Source: an uncultured bacterium
Lineage (GTDB): Bacteria; Patescibacteriota; Gracilibacteria; Absconditabacterales; Absconditicoccaceae
DNA: 51,029 nt
Direction of reading: 5' to 3'
Assembly: GCA_937862565.1 (NCBI GenBank)
Contig: CALMFT010000037.1
Coordinates: forward strand, 1 to 51,029
Position numbers and translations under genes: made by a program. Below, in pieces: positions 1 to 10,781 of this stretch. Below the pieces are notes generated by a model that saw nothing but the letters and a program-made list of their open reading frames with translations, searched no databases and was not told where the DNA came from. Each line of letters opens with the position of its first letter. Within the stretch, counting starts at the first letter, position 1.

Positions 1-332
1 AATATAACTATACTGATACAGGTGGAAACATCAGTAATACAGTAACCAGAACAGTGAACGTTACAGATCAAACTGCTCCTGTGGTAACACTTTCAGGATT
101 TAGCCCAATGACCATAGCTCAAGGATGATCATACACAGAACAAGGTGCTACACGAACTGATAACGTAGATGGTACTTGAACTATAGCATCACCAACTAGC
201 GGATCTGTAAATACTGCAGTAATTGGAATCTATGTACTCGAATATAACTATACTGATACAGGTGGAAACATCAGTAATACAGTAACCAGAACAGTAAATG
301 TTACAGATCAAACTGCTCCTGTGGTAACACTC
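1..332 (+). repeat. 240-bp-period direct repeat coding for Ig-like units
   Basis: Positions 1-91 and 241-331 are almost identical: about 90 bp with three differences I can see (tgaacg against taaatg around 55-60 and 295-300). That gives an 80-codon repeat inside the surface protein. The segment at 124-172 is also nearly identical to 3406-3455 in the neighbouring paralogue. Such DNA-level identity suggests recent duplication or gene conversion. Confidence 0.8.
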
Positions 333-2039
333 AATTCATGAAATATGACTATCAATTGGGGAGACTTATATAGTGAACTTGGAGCAACATGGACTGATAA
401 TGTGGATGGAAATGGAACAATAAATTTCCCCACCAGCGGCACTATGAGTAGTTTTGTTCCTTGAATATATACACTAGAATATAGCTATACTGACGCTGCA
501 TGATATACTGGCACTGCAACAAGAATAGTTACAGTTTGAAATCCGTGAATACCACAACCTGTCAATGATTTTTATAATATGGCTCAAGATACTTGACTAT
601 TGTTATATGATATAACCGACAATGACATAGATATACAATATACTACTTCTTGAGGAATGCTTATTGGTCCAATACATGGAACTTATATCGAATCTTGAGC
701 ATGAATAATTTATTACCCAAATACTGGATATGTTGGAGTTGACACCTTTGTTTATCAATTGTGTAATATTCTAATGGAATGTGGTACAGGATTAGTAACA
801 ATCACTATACAAGATACCCAAGCTCCTGTGGTAACACTCAATTCATGAAATATGACTATCGATTGGGGTGGTGCTTATACTGAACTTGGAGCAACTTGGA
901 CTGATGACATTGATGGAAGCTGAGATATTACTCGACCAACAACCGGATCTGTAGATAATTACACACCTTGATTATATATTCTTGAATATACTTACACTGA
1001 TACTGGAGGAAATTCTGGGACTGCAATAAGAAATGTAATAGTTAGTAGTCCATGAATTCCACAACCAGTGGATGATAATTATAGTATGCCACAAGATACA
1101 GCATCGCCACTATTTTCTGTGACTAGTAATGATATCAATGTTCAGTTTATCACCTCATGAGGTATACTTGTAGATCCATTAAATGGAACATACTTTGTGA
1201 CTTCAGGATGAATATTTTATTATCCTAACACAGGATATGTTGGAGTTGATACTTTTGTTTACCAAATATGTAATATTTACAACCAATGCGGTACAGGTTT
1301 AGTGACTGTAACAGTAAATGCAATATCTAGTGGCTCTACTCCTTCGTCACCTCTTGGTGGATGAGCTTATGTTAGCCAACCGATACCAAATAATAATAAC
1401 CCAGAGATTCCTACAACTCCTGATATTGATACTCCTGGAGTGGATATGAATATTTTCAATCCTGATATTGATTCAACAACTTGTTTTGCCCCTATGGATA
1501 AACTCACTGTGGACCAAGGTAATGATATGACCCAAATGTTCCGTATAGCTCATCAGATGTTGTACAGCTATGGACTTACTACTATACCTGGTACTCAAGA
1601 TTTTATGTTAGATCGTAAAATTACAAGAGCTGAAGCTGCAAAATTCTTTGTTCAATTTGCTCAAAATGTACTTTGTAGACAGAAAATTAAAACTTATGAT
1701 AATAGATTCAATGATATAGGAGATCTTTATCCAGATTTGCAGACGAATATTATTCTCTCAAATGAATATGGAATCTTCTACGGCTCAGAAAGTAATAAAT
1801 TTAATCCAAATAGCTTTATCACAAGAGATGAACTTATAGCAGTCATCATGAGATTAGTTACTGGTAAATATGATGATGCTGAATGATCTGACCGAGCGGC
1901 GAATTATAGAATAAATCTTGAAAACCATACTTCTATAGATCTTACGAATACTACAAGATGAAAATTAGCTGAAGTAATATATGATCTTTATAAGCATAAT
2001 AAGTTTGAATTGGGAGATTCAGGGTATTTACTACAATAA
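1..2039 (+). CDS. Surface protein with Ig-like repeats and SLH C-terminus (5' partial)
   Basis: The gene enters from the left edge in the frame whose codons start at position 3 and ends at TAA 2037-2039. With UGA as Gly it encodes at least 678 residues. Ig-like units of the DUF5011/HYR type come first (V-T-L-S-G, then Y-T-E-Q-G-A, then D-N-V-D-G), about 80 residues per unit. Two cadherin-like/Big_9-like modules (F-Y-Y-P-N-T-G-Y-V-G-V-D-T-F-V-Y) alternate with them. The last ~190 residues carry SLH-like motifs, including I-T-R-A-E-A-A-K-F-F-V and I-T-R-D-E-L. This is the architecture of a cell-wall-anchored adhesin or S-layer-associated protein. It is followed 33 nt later by a paralogue. Gly is written as TGA many times. 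No ligand can be predicted. Confidence 0.85.
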
Positions 2040-2072
2040 AATCAAATTATTTAATTTTTATATATTCCTCGT

Positions 2073-4508
2073 GTGAATTATAGTGTCATAAATATAAAAA
2101 CAATTTTGAAAATCGGTATGTTTGCTTTGTTTGCACTATTTTTTATCGGCTTAAAATTACAAGTTTCTGCAACTTCATTACTTCCTGGAGATTTATTTGT
2201 GTTGACTGTAAACGGTAATCCAGATATGATAGAGTTGGTTTCTCGTATAGATCTAGCAACGGGAACGAAAATATATATCAGTGATAACGCGATTACGAGC
2301 ACTTGAGCATGGAGAAGTACGGAATGATATATTACTTTGATTTCTAATGCATTTATACCTAGATGAACAATTTTAACACTCACGGGAACTGACGCAGGAA
2401 CTCAATATATAACTCCATCTTGAATAGCAACGCTATCGAGAAACGGAAATTTTAATTTTGCAATTGCGTGAGAAAATATCTTGATTTACCAATGAACTTG
2501 ATACAACCAGTTGCCAACCGTATTTCTCTACGGATTTTGATTTTGAGCACCACCAATAACATGGATAACTACCTGAACTCTAACGTCAAATAATTCATTT
2601 CTACCCCCTTCTCTCAGCTTTTGATTATCAGCGATTTCCCTAACAGGGCACAGTAATGTACAATATAACTGTTCCAATACTGCTTTATTGGACAGTTCTT
2701 TCATAAGTGAAATAAATAATCAGACTAATTGGAATAAGGGTAGTGGAGTATTCAGTCCCTCTCCTTGTATATTTGATTTTATCAATCCTGTCTTGACTAT
2801 AGACGTATTGACTGGTCAAAGCGCACTTACGTCTTGACACACTGTTAGCTTTTTTGTTCCAGCTTCTGAACCGATTAATACAGGTAGTTTTACTTGTGCA
2901 GATATCAATATAAGCTGAACATTCCTTGGATCAGCAGTTTGTGATTCTATTATTGAGCTTTCTCCATTTGATCATAGTCAGTTTGAGGTGAGAATAAATG
3001 TTACTTGAGATGGCGTAATCAATATTAATATACTTTCTTGAACTGTAAGAGATATTGCTTGAAACCCCAACGATAATTCAATTATAATAAACAACTCGAT
3101 ACTTATTGATCAGACTGCTCCTGTTGTAGTTCTTTCATGATCAAGTTTTATGTATCTTCCGCAATGGAGTATATACTCTGACACTGGGGCAGTTTGGACG
3201 GATGATGTTGATGGTAGTGGTGTCATTTTGCTTGCTACAAGCGGATCTGTAAATACTGCTGTGGTTGGAAGTTATTTTCTCGAATATAGCTATACGGACA
3301 TGGCAGGTAACAAAGGTTTTGCAATTAGAACCATCGTGATAACTGACCAAACTCCGCCAGTAGTCACACTATCTTGATTTAATTCATTAATCATAGCTCA
3401 AGGAGGATCATACACAGAACAAGGTGCTACGCGAACTGATAACGTTGACGGTACAGGTGTTATTTTGATACCATTTAGTGGATCAGTAAATACTTTGATT
3501 GTTGGTACGTATATTCTTGAATATACCTATGTTGATGCAGGCGGAAACACGGGTAATATAGTAATAAGGACAGTGAATGTAACTGATCAAACAGCTCCTG
3601 TGGTGACGCTCGTTGGATTAGCCATAATTAATGTTACTCAATGATGATCATACTCAGAACAAGGAGCGACATGGATTGATAACGTTGATTGAAGTGGCGT
3701 CATCCTCATTCCTACAAGTGGATCTATAAATACATTGATAGTTGGTACGTATATCCTTGAATATACCTATGTTGATACGAGTGGAAACACAGGAACAGCT
3801 GTAAGAATTGTAATTGTGTATCAAGCGAATGGCGGAGGGATGTATACTGGAACAAACTTACCAACTCCTACTACTCAAGATGATATAGACGATATTATAG
3901 ACGTTTTGAATTCAATCGAAATCTTTAATCCTACGATCGATACTAATACATGTTTCACTCCAAACAATAAAAAAACACTCTACCAAGGTAATAACGTAAC
4001 ACAAATATTCCGTACAGCACATCAGATGTTATACAGCTATGGGCTTACTACTATTCCTGGAACACTAGACTTTGCCCCAAATCGTCAGATTACCAGAGCA
4101 GAAGCTGCAAAATTCTTTGTAAACTTTGCTGAACACGTACTCTGCAAACAAAAAAATAAAAAATATGATAATAGATTTATTGATCTTTCAGAAACTAGTC
4201 CAGAATTACAAACAAACATCAAACTTTCCTACGAATATGGTATATTTTATGGTTCAGAAGGTGGTAAGTTCAAACCAAATAGCTTTATCAGTAGTGATGA
4301 ACTTATAGCAGTGATCATGAGATTGGTAACAGGTAAATATGATGATATACCTGGAATAAATCGAGCCGCAAATTATAAGGCTAATCTAGAAAACCATACA
4401 ACTATAAGATTGAACGATACCAATAGAGGAAACCTTTCTGAAGTAATCTATGATTTGTACAAAAATAATGATTTTGTATTAGTAGGCTCAGGTTATCTTT
4501 TACAATAA
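2073..4508 (+). CDS. Secreted surface protein with Ig-like repeats and SLH C-terminus
   Basis: This 811-aa protein starts at GTG 2073, whose -10-like TATATT (2061-2066) ends six nt upstream as in other leaderless genes here; ATG 2118 is the alternative start. A hydrophobic signal segment (residues ~12-33) precedes V-S-A. Residues ~35-330 form a unique domain beginning L-L-P-G-D-L-F-V-L, with I-Y-I-S-D-N-A, resembling the N-terminal modules of secreted lamin-tail/nuclease-type proteins; that match is tentative. Three or four DUF5011-like Ig units follow, then the same SLH-like C-terminus as the upstream gene (I-T-R-A-E-A-A-K-F-F-V). The pair is a tandem duplication with divergent N-termini. 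A bidirectional terminator follows at 4541. Confidence 0.85.
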
Positions 4509-4540
4509 TTCAGATTATAAAAAAATTTATAATTTATAAT

Positions 4541-4571
4541 AAAAAACGAGAAGTAAAACCCTCGTTTTTTT
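4541..4571. terminator. Bidirectional Rho-independent terminator
   Basis: AAAAAACGAG and CTCGTTTTTT pair perfectly around a 10-nt loop. The hairpin is flanked by A-run and T-run, so it can end both the plus-strand SLH gene and the convergent minus-strand yigZ-type cluster. Confidence 0.85.
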
Positions 4572-4601
4572 GATAGTATAGAAAAAATATTTTCAGTATA
4601 T

Positions 4602-5024
4602 TTAAACTTTACATTCACTAATCACATATTTTGTAGCAGCTATCACATTACGATATCTATCAGCGTTGAGATACACTCATCAAAAATATCTTGTGATCAC
4701 TATGATCACATTTACGATATTATCCCTTTGTAATTCTCTGAGAATGCAATTCCCTGCTCCAGTTTCTCCATCATCATGTTTGCCTTCTTCTATAATCCCA
4801 CTTTCATTTTGTATTCTATAAGCATAGGTGTTGTGCGTTGCTTTTTGAAAATATTTATGACTACAATACACCTTAAGTCGATTTTTTATCTCTCATTTAT
4901 CATTTATTTTGCCAATTGAACCGCTATACTTTGATCATCTATCGCTAATAATATTTACAAAAAATTTGTGCTCAAAATCAATGCGTTTCGTACCAAAATC
5001 AGGGAATAGAGATCATTGTGTCAT
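4602..5024 (-). CDS. IMPACT/YigZ family protein (UPF0029 N-terminal domain)
   Basis: This is a 140-aa protein starting at ATG 5024 and ending at TAA 4602. It carries the family signatures in order: I-S-D-R-G-S-K-Y near residue 27, A-T-H-N-T-Y-A-Y-R-I near 62, H-D-D-G-E-T-G-A-G near 80, and V-I-T-R-Y-F-G-G near 107, with the final G-G encoded TGA-TGA. Canonical members have D-D-G-E-P-x-G-T-A-G; here the motif is slightly degraded. Only the catalytic-like N-terminal domain is present; E. coli YigZ is about 205 aa. The biochemical role of the family is unclear (links to translational stress are described for the eukaryotic IMPACT relatives). It lies 4 nt downstream of the CTP-synthase fragment, in an apparent operon. 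Confidence 0.8.
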
Positions 5025-5028
5025 AGCT

Positions 5029-5244
5029 TTAAATACATGCTTGGATAAATCCCATGAGTAATGGGTGAGGGTTGGTCGGCCTAGCTTTGAGCTCTGGATG
5101 AGCTTGTGTTGCGATCATAAAAGGATGATCAGCTAGTTCCGCCATTTCTACCAATAAACCATCAGGACTTGTTCATGATATAATGAATCAATTTTTTTCA
5201 AACTCTTCTCTATATTTATGGGTATTATGCTGATTTAATTTCAT
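5029..5244 (-). CDS. Orphan C-terminal fragment of CTP synthase glutaminase domain
   Basis: This 71-aa frame matches the very C-terminus of Pyr[33 protein letters not shown], then P-L-L-M-G-F-I-Q-A. The H-P-E motif supplies the His and Glu of the class I amidotransferase triad in full-length CTP synthase. The nucleophile Cys and the whole synthetase domain are absent, and no other frame nearby encodes them. Its ATG at 5244 has a perfect AAGGAGG about 6 nt upstream, the only clear Shine-Dalgarno I saw at a start codon in this window. It overlaps the 3' end of the upstream gene by 20 nt. It is either a degraded pyrG remnant or a co-opted small protein. Confidence 0.6.
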
Positions 5245-6076
5245 TTTTAGCCTCCTTAGTCTTATTGTTTGTGATGGTCTGACTCAAAAATACCTCTCTT
5301 TTTGTATCAAATCCTACTACTTTCAATAAAGGTCTTTTCATACCAATACAAACTTTCTCATAATATTCCTCGAAGGGGATTGGTGAATTGGAGCCTACGC
5401 CACGAATATAGGAATCTAGTACTCGAATTTGTTGTTTTCCGCCAGTCCACAATCTAAAACCTAGTAGTCTGTGATTATATTTAGGGTTATCATTAGATTT
5501 GGTAAAAATATCAAATACATCTCCTTTAAATTTACTCATGATTTGAGGTAATTTCCCTTGTAGATCTTTTCATTCTAAGTTACAAGAAGGAGTTCTTCCC
5601 ATAGTGTTATAATGATCAATTTCTCATTGTGCACTTCCATGACCTCTGGAAAGTGGGATATTAAAAATTTTTTCTGCATCTTTTTGAACTGTAGTAGAGC
5701 AGTAACTCATAGTTTTTCCCTTACTATTTGTCTTTATAATTCTACCATGGGATCTGATGCGCTCAAATGGTATTGCCTCTCATTGTTTTATGTCTCGATC
5801 GAAATTTTCATAATTCTGATCATATAATTCATCATAATTATTAATTACTTCATTTTTGACTTTACCAGATTTTATTTGAGTGTCAAGTTGGTTGAGATTT
5901 TTTTTATAATCTGACATATTTGCGTTTTGCATTTCTGCGCTCTCTGTGCTGTTTTGTGAATCATCAGAAATCTCCTTTTTTTCCTTTTTTTTGAAAATAT
6001 TACCGATGAATTCCATTCATTTTTCAGCTAATCCCATAACAGCATTTTTCAATAGTAAATTTAGTTCATTAACCAT
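5225..6076 (-). CDS. Unknown 283-aa protein, possibly a cysteine-peptidase-like fold
   Basis: I do not recognise this gene. It starts at ATG 6076, six nt after a consensus -10, and ends at TAA 5225. The first ~110 residues are charged and probably disordered (K-K-K-E-K-K, many N/Q/S). Residues ~125-260 look folded: S-Y-C-S-T-T-V, then L-S-R-G-H-G-S-A-Q-G near 148, then N-H-R-L-L-G-F-R-L-W-T-G-G near 200. A Cys in C-S-T-T-V followed by G-x-G-x-A resembles NlpC/CHAP-type cysteine peptidases, but this is a guess. Six in-frame TGAs are needed. It is the first gene of a three-gene minus-strand unit with the pyrG fragment and the YigZ-type gene. Confidence 0.6.
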
Positions 6077-6082
6077 ACTTTT

Positions 6083-6111
6083 ATTATACGATTTTTTTAC
6101 TTATTTGTCAA
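6083..6111 (-). promoter_or_regulatory. Consensus sigma70 promoter for a leaderless gene
   Basis: On the minus strand TTGACA (6111-6106) is separated by exactly 17 bp from TATAAT (6088-6083). Six nt later comes the ATG at 6076, so transcription should start at or next to the A of the start codon. Confidence 0.8.
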
Positions 6112-6237
6112 AAAATCTCTTGATTTCGTCCCCCACTTGTTTATCACTTCACTTATCTATGTTCAAAAAATTATCTATTTATAGGTGATTTTAGAACTAT
6201 TGAACTTATTATTATTTATTCATATTTGAATTATATT

Positions 6238-7410
6238 ATGTCTAAACCACATTTAAACATTGGTACTATTGGTCACGTAGATCATGGTAAAACTACACTT
6301 ACTGCTGCTATTTGTACAGTACAAGCTAAAAGAGGTCTTGCTCAAGCGAGAGACTATAGTAGTATTGATGCTGCTCCAGAGGAGAAAGCAAGAGGTATTA
6401 CAATCAACACAGCTCACGTTGAATATGAAACTGAACTCAGACATTACGCTCACGTAGATTGTCCAGGGCATGCCGATTACATCAAAAATATGATCGTTGG
6501 TGCTGCACAAATGGATGGTGCTATCTTGGTATGTGCTGCTACAGACGGGCCTATGCCTCAAACTAGAGAGCATATCCTTCTTGCACAACAAGTAAATGTA
6601 CCAAACATCGTTGTTTTCTTAAACAAATGTGATATGGTTGATGATGAAGACATGCTTATGCTCGTTGAAGAAGAGCTCAGAGATTTATTGACTAAAAATG
6701 GTTATGACGGTAAAAACGTTCCAATCATTAGAGGTTCTGCTCTCAAAGCTGTTGAAAATCCAACTGATCTTGAAGGTGCTGCAAAATGTATCGTAGATCT
6801 TATGAACGCAGTTGATACTTGGATTGAAGAACCAGTAAGAGAATTGGACAAACCATTCTTGATGCCAGTTGAAGATGTATTTTCTATCAAAGGTAGAGGT
6901 ACTGTTGCTACAGGTAGAATTGAAACTGGTACAATCAAAATCGGTGATGAAGTTGAACTTATCGGTGTTAGAGAAGATGTAGTGAAAACTACTATTACTG
7001 GTATCGAAATGTTCCACAAACAACATGAAATTGGATCTGCAGGTATGAACGCAGGTTTACTTTTGAGAGGTATCGATAAAGAAGGAATTGAAAGAGGACA
7101 AGTTCTTGCTAAACCAGGTACTGTTAAACCTCATGCAAAATTCCATTGTGAAGTATATGTATTGAAAAAAGATGAAGGTGGAAGACATACTCCATTCATG
7201 ACTGGTTATAAACCACAATTCTTCTTCAGAACTACAGATATTACAGGAACTGTAAAAGTAGTAGGTGCTGAAATGATTATGCCTGGTGATAACGCACAAA
7301 TGGAAGTAGAACTTATCCATAAAATTGCTATGCACGAAGGTTTGAGATTCGCTATTAGAGAAGGTGGTAGAACTGTTGGTGCTGGTGTAGTTACAAAAAT
7401 CTTAGACTAA
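6238..7410 (+). CDS. tuf: Elongation factor Tu
   Basis: This 390-aa EF-Tu delivers aminoacyl-tRNA to the ribosome as a GTPase. The G motifs are intact: G-H-V-D-H-G-K-T near residue 10, A-R-G-I-T-I near 50, D-C-P-G-H-A near 75 and N-K-C-D near 130. Domains 2 and 3 follow, ending in [11 protein letters not shown] chose ATG 6238 because the protein then begins M-S-K-P-H-L-N; an in-frame TTG lies at 6226. No in-frame TGA occurs in the whole gene, although glycine is abundant. It lies at the head of the ribosomal cluster and is followed by its own terminator. Confidence 0.98.
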   Translation: MSKPHLNIGTIGHVDHGKTTLTAAICTVQAKRGLAQARDYSSIDAAPEEKARGITINTAHVEYETELRHYAHVDCPGHADYIKNMIVGAAQMDGAILVCAATDGPMPQTREHILLAQQVNVPNIVVFLNKCDMVDDEDMLMLVEEELRDLLTKNGYDGKNVPIIRGSALKAVENPTDLEGAAKCIVDLMNAVDTWIEEPVRELDKPFLMPVEDVFSIKGRGTVATGRIETGTIKIGDEVELIGVREDVVKTTITGIEMFHKQHEIGSAGMNAGLLLRGIDKEGIERGQVLAKPGTVKPHAKFHCEVYVLKKDEGGRHTPFMTGYKPQFFFRTTDITGTVKVVGAEMIMPGDNAQMEVELIHKIAMHEGLRFAIREGGRTVGAGVVTKILD

Positions 7411-7424
7411 TTATATATAAAATG

Positions 7425-7474
7425 AGATAAGCTGATTGATAAATAAAAATATATTGATCGGCTTATCTTTTCTA
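7425..7474 (+). terminator. Terminator after tuf
   Basis: A 12-bp stem pairs 7425-7436 with 7457-7468 (one G-U pair) around a 20-nt loop, followed by a T-rich tail. It separates tuf from the S10 operon or allows partial read-through. Confidence 0.75.
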
Positions 7475-7533
7475 TTCATTTTTAAATGAATATCACAAAA
7501 TACATCCCTACTTATAACTTATATTTATAGCAA

Positions 7534-7986
7534 ATGGCTGAAAAAAAAATTACTGAAAAAATTACTCCAGAAAAAAAAACTGTTGCTAAGGTAGCTAAAA
7601 AACCTGCTGTGAAAGCTGCAGTAAAAGCTGCTCCTGCTCCTGAAAAAGTAGTGAAACAAGTTAAAAAAGCTTCAGTATATGAACCAAAACTTAGAATTAA
7701 GTTGAAATCATATGATGTAAGAATGCTTGAAAGCAGCACTTCAAAAATTGTAAGTATGCTTACAAAATCTGGTGCATCTATAAAAGGGCCAATTCCATTA
7801 CCAAAGTGGAGAAAACTTTATACAGTGAACACTTCACATTTCGTAAATAAAGATAGTAGAGAACAATACGAACAATTTGTTTACACAAGATTGATTGATG
7901 TTATAGAGACTGGTATCAAAACTATGGAAAGCCTACAAAATATCAATATACCTGTAGGAGTAATGGTTGAAGTTAAAGTATTCTAG
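7534..7986 (+). CDS. rpsJ: 30S ribosomal protein S10 with basic N-terminal extension
   Basis: This is a 150-aa protein. Residues ~50-150 are S10 (L-R-I-K-L-K-S-Y-D, G-P-I-P-L-P, then V-E-V-K-V at the end), a component of the 30S head. The first ~48 residues are a low-complexity Lys/Ala/Pro/Glu extension, absent from the usual ~100-aa S10. The ATG at 7534 lies downstream of an AT-rich TATATTTATA without Shine-Dalgarno. There is no in-frame TGA. It is the first gene of the S10-spc operon. Confidence 0.95.
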   Translation: MAEKKITEKITPEKKTVAKVAKKPAVKAAVKAAPAPEKVVKQVKKASVYEPKLRIKLKSYDVRMLESSTSKIVSMLTKSGASIKGPIPLPKWRKLYTVNTSHFVNKDSREQYEQFVYTRLIDVIETGIKTMESLQNINIPVGVMVEVKVF

Positions 7987-8046
7987 CATATCACATATAT
8001 ATTGAATCTAAATTATTCTGATTATATAAATTATAAACAATTAACC

Positions 8047-8616
8047 ATGAAAAAAGGATGAATCATACTTATTAAGAAAGAAATGACTAAGATGTGGCTT
8101 GAAACAAACTTCACGTCAGTAACTATCTTAGAATTTCCTGCTCAACAACTTTTGAGAATCAAAAGTAAAGAAAACGATGGCTACGAGGCTGCAGTTGTTA
8201 CTTCAAAAAGTGGTAGAAACCCAAAACAATATGAGTTTAGACTTGATGAAGGTAATAATTTAGGTGTTGAAGCTTGAGAGATCACAACTACGATCTTAGA
8301 ATGAGTTGATATGGTAAATTTTACTGGTACTAGTAAAGGTAAAGGATACGCTGGTGGTATCAAAAGATACGGTCTACATGGTATGCCTGCAACTCATGGT
8401 CACAAGTTTACAAGACATTTGGGAAGTAAAGGAAATAGAAAGCCAAGAAGAACTATGAAAGGTCATCCACATGCTGGACATATGGGTATGGAAACAGTTA
8501 CTGTTAAAGACATCAAAATCCTTAAGATATTTGAACACGAAAGCAAACAATTCGTAGTTGTAAAATGATCAATACCAGGACGATACAATGGTACATTGAA
8601 ATGTTACTTCCAATAA
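8047..8616 (+). CDS. rplC: 50S ribosomal protein L3
   Basis: This 189-aa L3 starts at ATG 8047 (M-K-K-G-G-I-I-L) and ends at TAA 8614. Diagnostic are V-D-M-V-N-F-T-G-T-S-K-G-K-G-Y-A-G-G and H-G-H-K-F-T-R-H-L-G-S-K-G-N-R, the loop that reaches the peptidyl-transferase region. Four glycines are TGA. Two of them split the frame, so a standard-code search would return only fragments. Spacing to rplD is 60 nt. Confidence 0.95.
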
Positions 8617-8676
8617 TATACCTTTAAAAATATCATTATATCCCAATATTCATATTAACACTTAAAATTATTAACT

Positions 8677-9336
8677 ATGACTTACATTGTTCCAATTATA
8701 GACACTAACTGAAAAGAACTCTCAAGTATTAAGCTTGATGCAACTGTATTTACTCAAGAAAAAGTAAATAGTAGTCTTATTCATGAATATGTACTTATGC
8801 AACTTAGTAATGCTAGACAAAGCAACGCTAGTACTAAAACGAGAGGAGAGGTATCATATAGTGGTAAGAAATTAAAAAAACAAAAGGGTGGTGGAGCGAG
8901 AGTTGGTGATAAAGGTTCTCCAATCAGAAAACATGGTGGAGTTGCTTTTGGTCCTTCTTCTGAAATTAATTGGTCAAAAACTATGACTAAAAAACAAAGA
9001 AAACTAGCACTACTTGGAGCATTTGTAACTAAATTGGAAAATAAAGAAGTGGTTATCGTTGATGGTTACAGCGCAGCTCATATCTCTACAAAAGGAGCTT
9101 ACAGTCTACTCAAAACCTTAGCTTATTCTGAAGATCACAATTTGATCATGTCAGGTAATTACGACGAAATTCTGAGTAAATCTTTCAGAAATATCGAAGA
9201 TACTAAATATGTATCTATTGATTATATGAACGTTGTAGATCTTTTGAGATCCAATCATATCATGATCTTTGGTAAAGATGGTCTCGACAAAATCATTACT
9301 AGATTCTCAAAGGCTGCTGAAGAAGAAACAGAATAA
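8677..9336 (+). CDS. rplD: 50S ribosomal protein L4
   Basis: This 219-aa L4 starts at ATG 8677, upstream of one TGA at codon 12 (D-T-N-G-K-E-L). The L4 loop is present: K-T-R-G-E-V-S-Y-S-G-K-K, K-Q-K-G-G-G-A-R-V-G-D, S-P-I-R-K-H-G-G-V-A-F-G-P. L4 lines the exit tunnel. It sits in canonical order between rplC and rplW. Confidence 0.95.
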
Positions 9337-9395
9337 TCAGAACATATAATTAACTTATTATAACTCTTACTTAATCTAATTTATAATTCTCAATC

Positions 9396-9728
9396 ATGGC
9401 TTACAAAAATATATTAAAACGTAGATGGATTAAAAATAATACGAGAAAACAACCTTGATTGGCTGGTAGTGACGTATTATTATGATTACTACAAGGTGAA
9501 AAGGCATTTGGCATGATTGATGGCCTCAATAAGTATTGCTTCTTCGTTCCTATGAATGTCAACAAAATTGATATTGCAAAAGGATTTGAACAGCTTTATG
9601 GGAAAGTACCTACCAGTGTTAACACTATCGTACTTCCAAGTAAAAGTGGTTCAAGAAGAGTAAAAAGAAAATCATTCAAGAAAGCTATTATTACTTTAGC
9701 AAAAGATGATAAAATTGATGTTATCTAG
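9396..9728 (+). CDS. rplW: 50S ribosomal protein L23
   Basis: This 110-aa L23 starts at ATG 9396, with TATAAT 8 nt upstream, and ends at TAG 9726-9728. The core is typical: V-D-K/N-K-I-D-I-A-K-G-F-E-Q-L-Y-G, then V-P-T-S-V-N-T and K-K-A-I-I-T-L-A near the end. L23 sits at the tunnel exit and binds SRP and trigger factor. Two TGAs lie in the first half. Most neighbours end with TAA; here TAG is followed by an open tail in another frame (see the separate entry). Confidence 0.93.
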
Positions 9729-9823
9729 CCAAGACTGATAACCATCTAGCTGCAAAATTAGCCATTGTAGGTATAGCTAGAGCTCAGATTATAAAGAATT
9801 TAATGATCTGATTACAAAAATAA
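9728..9823 (+). other. Open 31-codon tail after rplW in a shifted frame
   Basis: Immediately after the L23 stop, the frame starting at 9728 stays open to TAA 9821-9823. It reads like protein: A-K-T-D-N-H-L-A-A-K-L, then A-I-V-G-I-A-R-A-Q-I-I. It has no start codon of its own; its frame is closed just upstream at 9710. It could be a former or programmed-frameshift C-terminal extension of L23, a sequencing indel, or chance. Confidence 0.35.
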
Positions 9824-9857
9824 CACTTAATTTACTATTCATTATTACTCTAATAAA

Positions 9858-10709
9858 ATGGCACTTAAAAAGTACAGACCAACCACACCATCGAGAAGAT
9901 TTATGATCGGATATGACTTTTCAGATATTACGAAAACGACTCCAGAAAAATCACTTACAAAGTTTTTAGGAAAAACTGGTGGTAGAAATAACCAAGGTAG
10001 AATTACTTCAAGATGGAAAGGAGGAGGACATAAACAACTCTATAGAATGGTAGATTTTAGAGGATTTGATAAACTCAATATTCCTGCTAAAGTTGCAGCT
10101 ATCGAATATGATCCATATAGAACATGTAGAATCTGTCTTTTACACTTTGCAGATGGTGAGAAAAGATATGTACTCGCTTGGAGCGGAGTTAAAGTTGGTG
10201 ATAGTTATGTTTGTGGAGACACTGCTGAAATTAAAGCTGGAAGCAGAAAACAACTCAAAGATATTCCTGATGGATTCACTATATTTGCTCTAGAGCTTAC
10301 ACCGTTTACAAAAGGTAAATTGATAAGATCAGCAGGTAGTTACGCTACTATCGCTGGTAGAGATGAAGCAACTGGTGCAGTTATTGTAAAATTGCAGTCA
10401 TGAGAAGTTAGAAAATTTGATGAAAAATGTTATGCAACAATTGGTAAAATAGGAAATGAAGATCATATGAATGTAGTTATTGGTAAAGCAGGTAGACAAA
10501 GATGGAAAGGTATCAAACCACGTGTACTTGGTAAAAACATGAATCCAGTTGATCATCCACATGGAGGAGGTGAAGGACATTCATCTATTGGATTGAGAAA
10601 AGGACAAAAAGCATTTAATGGTAGAAGAGTTGCTCCAGGTATCAAGACAAGACACGCTAAAAAATGGAGTAATAAGTTTATTGTAAGTAGAAGACCAAAG
10701 AATAAATAA
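9858..10709 (+). CDS. rplB: 50S ribosomal protein L2
   Basis: This 283-aa L2 is essential for the peptidyl-transferase centre and subunit joining. Visible motifs are [18 protein letters not shown] near residue 50 and [13 protein letters not shown] near 235, which holds the conserved functional His. A single TGA (Q-S-G-E-V) splits the frame at 10401. It ends at TAA 10707-10709. Confidence 0.97.
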
Positions 10710-10781
10710 TTTGTAATATTATCTACTTATTTATAATACAAATATCAAATTATTCACTATTACTATTAATTATTAACAATC

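Noticed and set aside
6253-7335. Long minus-strand frames inside tuf
   Set aside because: They are shadows of a strongly biased, highly conserved plus-strand gene.
9713-9823. Independent small gene after rplW
   Set aside because: The frame has no ATG, GTG or TTG near its beginning; listed only as a possible shifted tail.
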